In this document: piece after piece, positions 53,084 to 64,000 of the stretch
How positions within the stretch are numbered: position 1 is the first letter of the stretch
Layout: every line of letters starts with the position of its first letter
Assembly: GCA_033782935.1 (NCBI GenBank)
Contig: JAWQEG010000279.1
Location: 1,884,001-1,948,000 of the forward strand
Length of the DNA stretch: 64,000 nt
Direction: 5' to 3'
Source of the DNA: Petrolisthes cinctipes
Lineage: Eukaryota; Arthropoda; Malacostraca; Decapoda; Porcellanidae
Translations under genes and position numbers: made by a program
The notes under the pieces: generated by a model
Told to the model about the DNA's origin: nothing
What the model saw: the letters and a program-made list of their open reading frames with translations, nothing else
The model's database searches: none

Positions 53084-54410
53084 GTAGGCATGCACAGATA
53101 CCTTCTGGGACCTCTAAATATCGAATTTTCGGGTGTTATGGGACTGAATTTGAGATATCGATTTTTTGGCACCTATAATATCAATTTTTAGCATGATTTT
53201 AGCCTATATTTTGAAAATATTCTAGCACTGTGTAGGCATGTACAGATTGCTTCTGGGACCCCAAAATATTGAATTTTCGGGTGTTTTGAGCCTGAATTTG
53301 AGATATAAACGGGTACTGAAGATGCATGCACATATCGACTTTTGTGCACCTAAAAGATCGATTTTCAGTATGTTTTGAGCATGTATTTTGAAAATACTCT
53401 AACACGGAGTAGGCATGTACAGATCGCTTCTGGGACCCCTACATATCGAGTTTTCGGGTGTTTTGGGACAGAATTTGAGATATCGACTTTTTGGCACCTA
53501 AAAGATCGATTTTTAGCATGTTTTTAGCCTATATTTTGAAAATATTCTAGCACTGTGTAGGCATGTACAGATTGCTTCTGGGACCCCAAAATATTGAATT
53601 TTCGGGTGTTTTGAGCCTGAATTTGAGATATAAACGGGCACAGAAAATTCATGCACATATTGACTTTGGGCACCAAAAATATCGATTTTCAGCATGTTTT
53701 GGGCCTGAATTTTGAAAATACTCTAACACTAAGTAGGCATGTACAGATTGCTTCTGGGACCCCAAAATATCGAATTTTCGGGTGTTTTGAGCCTGAATTT
53801 GAGATATAAACGGGTACTGAAGATGCATGCACATATCGACTTTTGTGCACCTAAAAGATCGATTTTCAGTATGTTTTGAGCATGTATTTTGAAAATACTC
53901 TAACACGGAGTAGGCATGTACAGATCGCTTCTGGGACCCCTAAATATAGAATTTTCGGGTGTTTTGGGACTGAATTTGAGATATCGACTTTTTGGCACCT
54001 AAAAGATCGATTTTTAGCATGTTTTTTGCCTATATTTTGAAAATATTCTAGCACTGAGTAGGCATGTACAGATTGCTTCTGGGACCCCAAAATATTGAAT
54101 TTTCGGGTGTTTTGAGCCTGAATTTGAGATATAAACGGGTACAGAAGATATATGCACATATTGACTTTGGGCACCAAAAATATCGATTTTAAGCATGTTT
54201 TGGGCCTGAATTTTGAAAATACTCTAACAGTGAGTAGGCATGTACAGATCGCTTCTGGGACCCCAAAATATCGATTTTTTGGGTGTTTAGGGCCAGAATT
54301 TGAGATATAAACGGGTACAGAAGATGCATGCACATATCGACTTTTGGGCACCTAAAAGATCGATTTTCAGTATGTTTTTGGCCTGTATTTTGAAAATACT
54401 CTAACACGGA
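53084..54410 (+). repeat. Octamer HOR, copy 1 (1327 bp)
   Basis: Eight monomers in the order A4, C2, A1, B1, C2-like, A1, B1, C1, whose lengths sum to 1327 bp. The A4 starts at 53084, 54411 and 55737 were located exactly. The A1 member carries the private site ctacatatcgagttttcggg (acatat at 53441) and gggacagaatttg. The unit equals one hexamer plus an A-C dimer. Confidence 0.88.
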
Positions 54411-54558
54411 GTAGGCATGTACAGATACCTTCTGGGACCTCTAAATATTGAATTTTCGGGTGTTATGGGACTGAATTTGAGATATCGATTTTTTGGCACC
54501 TATAATATCGATTTTTAGCATGATTTTAGCCTATATTTTGAAAATATTCTAGCACTGT
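54411..54558 (+). repeat. Monomer subtype A4 (148 bp), reference copy
   Basis: An A2-like monomer marked by gggtgttatgggactg, ggcacctataatatcg and agcatgattttagcc. It is usually followed directly by a C2 monomer, without a B, giving a 325-bp A-C dimer. Other copies have their gggtgttatg site near 15334, 20811, 24633, 53131, 55787, 57966 and 61796, so the subtype is shared by the 15-25 kb and 53-62 kb regions. Confidence 0.85.
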
Positions 54559-55736
54559 GTAGGCATGTACAGATTGCTTCTGGGACCCCAAAATATTGAA
54601 TTTTCGGGTGTTTTGAGCCTGAATTTGAGATATAAACGGGTACTGAAGATGCATGCACAAATCGACTTTTGTGCACCTAAAAGATCGATTTTCAGTATGT
54701 TTTGAGCATGTATTTTGAAAATACTCTAACACGGAGTAGGCATGTACAGATCGCTTCTGGGACCCCTACATATCGAGTTTTCGGGTGTTTTGGGACAGAA
54801 TTTGAGATATCGACTTTTTGGCACCTAAAAGATCGATTTTTAGCATGTTTTTAGCCTATACTTTGAAAATATTCTAGCACTGTGTAGGCATGTACAGATT
54901 GCTTCTGGGACCCCAAAATATTGAATTTTCGGGTGTTTTGAGCCTGAATTTGAGATATAAACGGGCACAGAAGATACATGCACATATTGACTTTGGGCAC
55001 CAAAAATATCGATTTTTAGCATGTTTTGGGCCTGAATTTTAAAATACTCTAACACTGAGTAGGCATGTACAGATTGCTTCTGGGACCCCAAAATATCGAA
55101 TTTTCGGGTGTTTTGAGCCTGAATTTGTGATATAAACGGGTACTGAAGATGCATGCACATATCGACTTTTGTGCACCTAAAAGATCGATTTTCAGTATGT
55201 TTTGAGCATGTATTTTGAAAATACTCTAACACGGAGTAGGCATGTACAGATCGCTTCTGGGACCCCTAAATATAGAATTTTCGGGTGTTTTGGGACTGAA
55301 TTTGAGATATCGACTTTTTGGCACCTAAAAGATCGATTTTTAGCATGTTTTTAGCCTATATTTTGAAAATATTCTAGCACTGAGTAGGCATGTACAGATT
55401 GCTTCTGGGACCCCAAAATATTGAATTTTCGGGGGTTTTGAGCCTGAATTTGAGATATAAACGGGTACAGAAGCTACATGCACATATTGACTTTGGGCAC
55501 CAAAAATATCGATTTTCAGCATGTTTTGGGCCTGAATTTTGATAAATACTCTAACACGGATAGGCATGTACAGATCGCTTCTGAGACCCCAAAATATCGA
55601 ATTTTCGGGTGTTTAGGGCCAGAATTTGAGATATAAACGGGTACAGAAGATGCATTCACATATCGACTTTTGGGCACCTAAAAGATCGATTTTCAGTATG
55701 TTTTTGGCCTGTATTTTGAAAATACTCTAACACGGA
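54411..55736 (+). repeat. Octamer HOR, copy 2 (1326 bp)
   Basis: Same order as copy 1. The private acatatcgagtttt site is at 54768, and gcccacag-type variation appears as acgggcacagaag. The B1 near 55030 has a one-base shorter tail (gaattttaaaatac), and the second B1 a changed tail (gaattttgataaatac). The A4 of the next copy begins at 55737. Confidence 0.87.
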
Positions 55737-56562
55737 GTAGGCATGTACAGATACCTTCTGGGACCTCTAAATATAGAATTTTCAGGTGTTATGGGACTGA
55801 ATTTGAGATATCGATTTTTTGGCACCTATAATATCGATTTTTAACATGATTTTAGCCTATATTTTGAAAATATTCTAGCACTGTGTAGGCATGTACAGAT
55901 TGCTTCTGGGACCCCAAAATATTGAATTTTCGGGTGTTTTGAGCCTGAATTTGAGATATAAACGGGTACTGAAGATGCATGCACATATCGACTTTTGTGC
56001 ACCTAAAAGATCGATTTTCAGTATGTTTTGAGCATGTATTTTGAAAATACTCTAACACGGAGTAGGCATGTACAGATCGCTTCTGGGACCCCTACATATC
56101 GAGTTTTCGGGTGTTTTGGGACAGAATTTGAGATATCGACTTTTTGGCACGTAAAAGATCGATTTTTAGCATGTTTTTAGCCTATATTTTGAAAATATTC
56201 TAGCACTGTGTAGGCATGTACAGATTGCTTCTGGGACCCCAAAATATTGAATTTTCGGGTGTTTTGAGCCTGAATTTGAGATATAAACGGGCACAGAAAA
56301 TACATGCACATATTGACTTTGGGCACCAAAAATATCGATTTTTAGCATGTTTTGGGCCTGAATTTTGAAAATACTCTAACACTAAGTAGGCATGTACAGA
56401 TTGCTTCTGGGACCCCAAAATATCGAATTTTCGGGTGTTTTGAGCCTGAATTTGAGATATAAACGGGTACTGAAGATGCATGCACATATCGACTTTTGTG
56501 CACCTAAAAGATCGATTTTCCGTATGTTTTGAGCATGTATTTTGAAAATACTCTAACACGGA
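55737..56562 (+). repeat. Octamer HOR, partial third copy
   Basis: A4, C2, A1 (acatatcgagtttt at 56094), B1 (start 56210) and a C2-like monomer match the octamer. The match stops near 56562, where gaacagattgc leads into a B2-type monomer (cgggaacagaag, gggcttct). The octamer run is therefore cut after five monomers. Confidence 0.85.
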
Positions 56563-59500
56563 GTAGGCATGAACAGATTGCTTCTGGGACCCCAAAATAT
56601 TGAAATTTCGGGTGTTTTGAGCCTGAATTTGAGATATAAACGGGAACAGAAGATACATGCACATATTGACTTTGGGCTTCTAAAATATCGATTTTCAGCA
56701 TGTTTTGGGCCTGTATTTTGAAAATACTCTAACACTGAGTAGACATGTACAGATCGCTTCTGAGACCCCAAAATACCGAATTTTTGGGTGTTTAGGGCCA
56801 GAATTTGAGATATAAACGGGTACAGAAGATGCATGCACATATCGACTTTTGGGCACCTAAAAGATCGATTTTCAGTATGTTTTTGGCCTGTATTTTGAAA
56901 ATACTCTAACACGGAGTAGGCATGTACAGATACCTTCTGGGACCTCTAAATATCGAATTTTCGGGTGTTTTGGGACTGAATTTGAGATATCGATTTTTTG
57001 GCACCTAAAATGTCGATTTTTGGCATGTTTTTAGCCTATATTTTGAAAATATTCTAGCACTGTGTAGGCATGTACAGATTGCTTCTGGGACCCCAAAATA
57101 TTGAATTTTCGGGTGTTTTGAGCCTGAATTTGAGATATAAACGGGTACAGAAGATACATGCACATATTGACTTTTGGCATCAAAAATATCGATTTTCAGC
57201 ATGTTTTGGGACTGTATTTTGAAAATACTCTAACACTGAGTAGGCATGTACAGATTGCTTCTGGGACCCCAAAATATTGAATTTTCGGGTGTTTTGAGCC
57301 TGAATTTGAGATATAAACGGGTACTGAAGATGCATGCACATATCGACTTTTGTGCACCTAAAATATCGATTTTCAGTATGTTTTGAGCATGTATTTTGAA
57401 AATACTCTAACACGGAGTAGGCATGTACAGATCGCTTCTGGGACCCCTAAATATCGAATTTTCGGGTGTTTTGGGAATGAATTTGAGATATCGACTTTTT
57501 GTAACCTAAATGATCGATTTTTAGCATGTTTTTAGCCTATATTTTGAAAATATTCTAGCACTGAGTAGACATGTACAGATTGCTTCTGGGACCCCAAAAT
57601 ATTGAATTTTCGGGTGTTTTAAGCCTGAATTTGAGATATAAACGGGTACAGAAGATACATGCACATATTGACTTTGGGCACCAAAAATATCGATTTTCAG
57701 CATGTTTTGGGCCTGAATTTTAAAAAATACTCTAACACGGATAGGCATGTACAGATCGCTTTTGGGACCCCAAAATATCGAATTTTCGGGTGTTTAGGGC
57801 CAGAATTTGAGATATAAACGGGTACAGAAGATGCATGCACATATCGACTTTTGTGCACCTAAAAAATCGATTTTCAGTATGTTTTAGGCCTGTATTTTGA
57901 AAATACTTTAACACGGAGTAGGCATGCACAGATACCTTCTGGGACCTCTAAATATCGAATTTTCGGGTGTTATGGGACTGAATTTGAGATATCGATTTTT
58001 TGGCACCTATAATATCGATTTTTAGCATGATTTTAGCCTATATTTTGAAAATATTCTAGCACTGTGTAGGCATGTACAGATTGCTTCTGGGACCCCAAAA
58101 TATTAAATTTTCGGGAGTTTTGAGCCTGAATTTGAGATATAAACGGGTACTGAAGATGCATGCACATATCGACTTTTGTGCACCTAAAAGATCGATTTTC
58201 AGTATGTTTTGAGCATGTATTTTGAAAATACTCTAACACGGAGTAGGCATGTACAGATCGCTTCTGGGACCCCTACATATCGAGTTTTCGGGTGTTTTGG
58301 GACAGAATTTGAGATATCGACTTTTTGGCACCTAAAAGATCGATTTTTAGCATGTTTTTAGCCTATATTTTGAAAATATTCTAGCACTGTGTAGGCATGT
58401 ACAGATTGCTTCTGGGACCCCAAAATATTGAATTTTCGGGTGTTTTGAGCCTGAATTTGAGATATAAACGGGCACAGAAGATACATGCACATATTGACTT
58501 TGGGCACCAAAAATATCGATTTTTAGCATGTTTTGGGCCTGAATTTTAAAATACTCTAACACTAAGTAGGCATGTACAGATTGCTTCTGGGACCCCAAAA
58601 TATCGAATTTTCGGGTGTTTAGGGCCAGAATTTGAGATATAAACGGGTACAGAAGATGCATGCACATATCGACTTTTGGGCACATAAAAGATCGATTTTC
58701 AGTATGTTTTTGGCCTGTAGTTTGAAAATACTCTAACACGGAGTAGGCATGTACAGATACCTTCTGGGACCTCTAAATATCGAATTTTCTGGTGTTTTGG
58801 ACTGAATTTGAGATATCGATTTTTTGGCACCTAAAATGTCGATTTTTAGCATGTTTTTAGCCTATATTTTGAAAATATTCTAGCACTGTTTAGGCATGTA
58901 CAGATTGCTTCTGGGACCCCAAAATATTGAGTTTTCGGGTGTTTTGAGCCTGAATTTGAGATATAAACGGATACAGAAGATACATGCACATATTGACTTT
59001 GGGCATCTAAAATATCGATTTTCAGCATGTTTTGGGCCTGTATTTTGAAAATACTCTAATACTGAGTAGGCATGTACAGATTGCTTCTGGGCCCCAAAAT
59101 ATTGAATTTTCGGGTGTTTTGAGCCTGAATTTGAGATATAAACGGGTACTGAAGATGCATGCACATATCGACTTTTGTGCACCTAAAAGATCGATTTTCA
59201 GTATGTTTTGAGCATGTATTTTGAAAATACTCTAACACGGAGAAGGCATGTACAGATACCTTCTGGGACCTCTAAATATCGAATTTTCGGCTGTTTTGGG
59301 ACTGAATTTGAGATATCGATTTTTTGGCACCTAAAATGTCGATTTTTGGCATGTTTTTAGCCTATATTTTGAAAATATTCAAGCACTGTGTAGGCATGTA
59401 CAGATTGCTTCTGGGACCCCAAAATATTGAATTTTCGGGTGTTTTGAGCCTGAATTTGAGATATAAACGGGTACAGAAGATACATGCACATATTGACTTT

Positions 59501-59750
59501 TGGCATCAAAAATATCGATTTTCAGCATGTTTTGGGACTGTATTTTGAAAATACTCTAACACTGAGTAGGCATGTACAGATTGCTTCTGGGACCCCAAAA
59601 TATTGAATTTTCGGGTGTTTTGAGCCTGAATTTGAGATATAAACGGGTACTGAAGATGCATGCACATATCGACTTTTGTGCACCTAAAATATCGATTTTC
59701 AGTATGTTTTGAGCATGTATTTTGAAAATACTCTAACACGGAGTAGGCAT
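56563..59750 (+). repeat. Mixed HORs with returning octamer marks
   Basis: This contains B2 (gggcttct), C1, A2, B1/B2-like (cttttggcatcaaaaatatc near 57172), C2, an A5 monomer (ctttttgtaacctaaatg at 57495), B1, C1, A4 near 57966 and C2. A1 with acatatcgagtttt at 58275 follows, then further B, C and A units. About 57170-57900 matches 59495-60225 at offset 2325/2326. No gene is seen. Confidence 0.82.
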
Positions 59751-61760
59751 GTACAGATCGCTTCTGGGACCCCTAAATATCGAATTTTCGGGTGTTTTGG
59801 GACTGAATTTGAGATATCGACTTTTTGTAACCTAAATGATCGATTTTTAGCATGTTTTTAGCCTATATTTTGAAAATATTCTAGCACTGAGTAGACATGT
59901 ACAGATTGCTTCTGGGACCCCAAAATATTGAATTTTCGGGTGTTTTAAGCCTGAATTTGAGATATAAACGGGTACAGAAGATACATGCACATATTGACTT
60001 TGGGCACCAAAAATATCGATTTTCAGCATGTTTTGGGCCTGAATTTTAAAAATACTCTAACACGGATAGGCATGTACAGATCGCTTTTGGGACCCCAAAA
60101 TATCGAATTTTCGGGTGTTTAGGGCCAGAATTTGAGATATAAACGGGTACAGAAGATGCATGCACATATCGACTTTTGTGCACCTAAAAAATCGATTTTC
60201 AGTATGTTTTAGGCCTGTATTTTGAAAATACTTTAACACGGAGTAGGCATGCACAGATACCTTCTGGGACCTCTAAATATCGAATTTTCGGGTTTTTTGG
60301 GACTGAATTTGAGATATCGATTTTTTGGCACCTAAAATGTCGATTTTTAGCATGTTTTTAGCCTATATTTTGAAAATATTCTAGCACTGTGTAGGCATGT
60401 ACAGATTGCTTCTGGGACCCCAAAATATTGAATTTTCGGGTGTTTTGAGCCTGAATTTGAGATATAAACGGGAACAGAAGATACATGCACATATTGACTT
60501 TGGGCATCTAAAATATCGATTTTCAGCATGTTTTGGGCCTGTATTTTGAAAATACTCTAACAGTGAGTAGGCATGTACAGATCGCTTCTGGGACCCCAAA
60601 ATATCGAATTTTTGGGTGTTTAGGGCCAGAATTTGAGATATAAACGGGTACAGAAGATGCATGCACATATCGACTTTTGGGCACCTAAAATATCGATTTT
60701 CAGTATGTTTTTGGCCTGTATTTTGAAAATACTCTAACACGGAGTAGGCATGTACAGATCGCTTCTGGGACCTTTAAATATCGAATTTTCGGGTGTTTTG
60801 GGACTGAATTTGAGATATCGACTTTTTGTAACCTAAATGATCGATTTTTAGCATGTTTTTAGCCTATATTTTGAAAATATTCTAGCACTGAGTAGACATG
60901 TACAGATTGCTTCTGGGACCCCAAAATATTGAATTTTCGGGTGTTTTAAGCCTGAATTTGAGATATAAACGGGTACAGAAGATACATGCACATATTGACT
61001 TTGGGCAACAAAAATATCGATTTTCAGCATGTTTTGGGCCTGAATTTTAAAAAATACTCTAACACGGATAGGCATGTACAGATCGCTTTTGGGACCCCAA
61101 AATATCGAATTTTCGGGTGTTTAGGGCCAGAATTTGAGATATAAACGGGTACAGAAGATGCATGCACATATCGACTTTTGTGCACCTAAAAAATCGATTT
61201 TCAGTATGTTTTAGGCCTGTATTTTGAAAATACTTTAACACGGAGTAGGCATGCACAGATACCTTCTGGGACCTCTAAATATCGAATTTTCGGGTGTTTT
61301 GGGACTGAATTTGAGATATCGATTCTTTGGCACCTAAAATGTCGATTTTTAGCATGTTTTTAGCCTATATTTTGAAAATATTCTAGCACTGTGTAGGCAT
61401 GTACAGATTGCTTCTGGGACCCCAAAATATTGAATTTTCGGGTGTTTTGAGCCTGAATTTGAGATATAAACGGGAACAGAAGATACATGCACATATTGAC
61501 TTTGGGCATCTAAAATATCGATTTTCAGCATGTTTTGGGCCTGTATTTTGAAAATACTCTAACAGTGAGTAGGCATGTACAGATCGCTTCTGGGACCCCA
61601 AAATATCGAATTTTTGGGTGTTTAGGGCCAGAATTTGAGATATAAACGGGTACAGAAGATGCATGCACATATCGACTTTTGGGCACCTAAAAGATCGATT
61701 TTCAGTATGTTTTTGGCCTGTATTTTGAAAATACTCTAACATGGAGTAGGCATGTACAGA
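59751..61760 (+). repeat. Adjacent duplication of a 1002-bp hexamer
   Basis: Two consecutive hexamers match at 1001-1002 bp: A5 (ctttttgtaacc near 59821 and 60823), B1 (gtgttttaagcctg), C1 lacking the first bases of the gagtagg start (acacggataggc), A2, B2 (cgggaacagaag; B2 starts 60391 and 61393) and C1 (aacagtgagtagg, aatttttgggtg). The 1-bp change comes from ttaaaaatac against ttaaaaaatac. Confidence 0.88.
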
Positions 61761-64000
61761 TACCTTCTGGGACCTCTAAATATCGAATTTTCGGGTGTTA
61801 TGGGACTGAATTTGAGATATCGATTTTTTGGCACCTATAATATCGATTTTTAGCATGATTTTAGCCTATATTTTGAAAATATTCTAGCACTGTGTAGGCA
61901 TGTACAGATTGCTTCTGGGACCCCAAAATATTGAATTTTCGGGTGTTTTGAGCCTGAATTTGAAATATAAACGGGTACTGAAGATGCATGCACATATCGA
62001 CTTTTGTGCACCTAAAAGATCGATTTTCAGTATGTTTTGAGCATGTATTTTGAAAATACTCTAACACGGAGTAGGCATGTACAGATCGCTTCTGGGACCC
62101 CTACATATCGAGTTTTCGGGTGTTTTGGGACAGAATTTGAGATATCGACTTTTTGGCACCTAAAAGATCGATTTTTAGCATGTTTTTAGCCTATATTTTG
62201 AAAATATTCTAGCACTGAGTAGGCATGTACAGATTGCTTCTGGGACCCCAAAATATTGAATTTTCGGGTGTTTTGGGCCTGAATTTGAGATATAAACGGG
62301 TACAGAAGATACAGGCACATATTGACTTTGGGCACCAAAAATATCGATTTTCAGCATGTTTTGGGCCTGAATTTTGAAAATACTCTAACACGGAGTAGGC
62401 ATGTACAGATCGCTTCTGGGACAACAAAATATCGAATTTTCGGGTGTTTAGGGCCAGAATTTGAGATATAAACGGGTACAGAAGATGCATGCACATATCG
62501 ACTTTTGGGCACCTAAAAGATCGATTTTCAGTATGTTTTTGGCCTGTATTTTGAAAATACTCTAACACGGAGTAGGCATGTACAGATACCATCTGGGACC
62601 CCTAAATATCGAATTTTCGGGTGTTTTGGGACTGAATTTGAGATATCGATTTTTCGGCACTTAAAATGTCGATTTTTATCATGTTTTTAGCCTATATTTT
62701 GAAAATATTCTAGCACTGTGTAGGCATGTACAGATTGCTTCTGGGACCCCAAAATATCGAATTTTCGGGTGTTTTGAGCCTGAATTTGAGATATAAACGG
62801 GTACAGAAGATACATGCACATATTGACTTTGGGCATCTAAAATATCGATTTTAAGCATGTTTTGGGCCTGTATTTTGAAAATACTCTAACACTGAGTTGG
62901 CATGTACAGATTGCTTCTGGGACCCCAAAATATTGAATTTTCGGGTGTTTTGAGCCTGAATTTGAGATATAAACGGGTACTGAAGATGCATCCACACATC
63001 GACTTTTGTGCACCTAAAAAATCGATTTTCAGTATGTTTTAGGCCTGTATTTTAAAAATACTTTAACACGGAGTAGGCATGCACAGATACCTTCTGGGAC
63101 CTCTAAATATCGAATTTTCGGGTGTTTTGGGACTGAATTTGAGATATCGACTTTTTGGCACCTAAAAGATCGATTTTTAGCATGTTTTTAGCCTATATTT
63201 TGAAAATATTCTAGCACTGAGTAGGCATGTACAGATTGCTTCTGGGACCCCAAAATATTGAATTTTCGGGTGTTTTGAGCCTCAATTTGAGATATAAACG
63301 GGTACAGAAGATACATGCACATATTGACTTTGGGCACCAAAAATATCGATTTTCAGCATGTTTTGGGCCTGAATTTTGAAAATACTCTAACACGGAGTAG
63401 GCATGTACAGATCGCTTCTGGGACCCCAAAATATCGAATTTTAGGGTGTTTAGGGCCAGAATTTGAGATATAAACGGGTACAGAAGATGCATGCACATAT
63501 CGACTTTTGGGCACCTAAAAGATCTATTTTCAGTATGTTTTTGGCCTGTATTTTGAAAATACTCTAACACGGAGTAGGCATGTACAGATACCTTCTGGGA
63601 CCTCTAAATATCGAATTTTCGGGTGTTTTCGGACTGAATTTGAGATATCGATTTTTTGGCACCTAAAATGTCGATTTTTAGCATGTTTTTAGACTATATT
63701 TTGAAAATATTCTAGCACTGTGTAGGCATGTACAGATTGCTTCTGGGACCCCAAAATATTGAATTTTCGGGTGTTTTGAGCCTGAATTTGAGATATAAAC
63801 GAGTACAGAAGATACATGCACATATTGACTTTGGGCATCTAAAATATCGATTTTTAGCATGTTTTGGGCCTGTATTTTGAAAATACTCTAACACTGAGTA
63901 GGCATGTACAGATTGCTTCTGGGACCCCAAAATATTGAATTTTCGGGTGTTTTGAGCCTGAATTTGAGATATAAACGGGTACTGAAGATGCATGCACATA
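61761..64000 (+). repeat. Terminal HOR segment
   Basis: A4 near 61796 and C2 are followed by A1 with acatatcgagtttt at 62103, then B1 (62219), C1, A2, a B2-like monomer, C2/C1 hybrid, A, B1, C1, A2, B2 (63722) and a C2 monomer cut by the end of the window. The regular A-B-C order is largely kept. No gene is seen. Confidence 0.84.

Larger units (their letters stand above)
1..64000 (+). repeat. Satellite DNA array with nested higher-order structure
   Basis: The whole window consists of head-to-tail copies of related 148, 176 and 177 bp monomers, roughly 380 of them, each beginning gtaggcatgtacaga and all on the same strand. Every monomer carries a gggacc box, an aattttcgggtgtttt box, a gaatttgagatat box, a run ending in cgatttt and a dyad tattttgaaaata near its end. 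No unique sequence, mobile element or gene interrupts it, and both ends lie inside monomers. Head-to-tail satellite with HORs is typical of centromeric, pericentromeric or subtelomeric heterochromatin. Which of these applies, and in which organism, cannot be decided from the sequence. I do not recognise the family. Confidence 0.97.

Noticed and set aside
88..63999. The many minus-strand frames of 60, 68, 95, 119 and 124 codons as a tandem gene family
   Set aside because: Lengths follow from monomer lengths divisible by three in combination and from stop positions fixed in the A monomer. Two frames overlap over the same B monomers, and no known domain is visible.
1..64000. CRISPR array
   Set aside because: Repeats are contiguous with no unique spacers, monomers are 148-177 bp and there are no cas genes.
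1..64000. Primate alpha satellite or Arabidopsis-type centromere repeat
   Set aside because: Monomer lengths are similar (171-180 bp families), but the sequence as I recall those consensuses does not match. Length alone is not evidence.
1..64000. rDNA intergenic spacer repeats
   Set aside because: No rRNA gene or unique spacer occurs in 64 kb, and HOR nesting with alternating subtypes is not expected of spacer subrepeats.

Overview
The window is a single, uninterrupted array of satellite DNA. It is AT-rich, every repeat lies head-to-tail in the same orientation, and both ends fall inside a monomer, so the array continues past 1 and past 64000. I see no protein-coding gene, RNA gene, transposable element, inversion or unique sequence anywhere in the 64 kb. 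Many open reading frames of 60 to 223 codons exist, mostly on the minus strand. They are by-products of the repeat: the same few peptides recur dozens of times, in overlapping frames. The sequence points to a eukaryote with large heterochromatic arrays (centromeric, pericentromeric or subtelomeric). Monomer classes differ at CpG-to-TpG positions, which fits a genome with cytosine methylation such as a plant or vertebrate, but the lineage cannot be named from the sequence. I recognise no published satellite family.

The building block comes in three related monomer types, each opening with gtaggcatgtacaga: A (148 bp), B (176 bp) and C (177 bp). A is the long form minus 29 bp, lost between two ATAT tetranucleotides. 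The order A-B-C gives a 501-bp trimer. Two trimer versions alternate (A2-B2-C2 then A1-B1-C1), giving a 1002-bp hexamer higher-order repeat (HOR). A clean copy lies at 11289-12290. Further subtypes (A3, A4, A5) and chimeric or truncated monomers mark separate lineages within the array.

A third level is built from large duplications of HOR blocks. At 1-13 kb there are irregular HORs with 2458-bp and 2486-bp spaced duplications and several truncation junctions. At 13-35 kb there is a patchwork of high-similarity blocks repeated at spacings of 5297/5474, 3823, 7969, 4659, 12628 and 2330 bp. At 35-45 kb there are 825-bp, 1004-bp and 3343-bp spaced duplications; part of this region shares rare junctions with 6-11 kb, about 30 kb away. 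At 45-53 kb there is a near-identical tandem duplication of about 4009 bp (eight 501-bp units). At 53-57 kb there is an octamer HOR of 1326/1327 bp, followed to 64 kb by mixed HORs including a 1002-bp adjacent duplication.

There is no gene network to describe. The biological content is the evolution of the array by microhomology deletion, unequal exchange or conversion, and nested amplification. Distances were read from shared landmarks by eye. Identities are qualitative, and block edges are good to tens of bases unless stated as exact.
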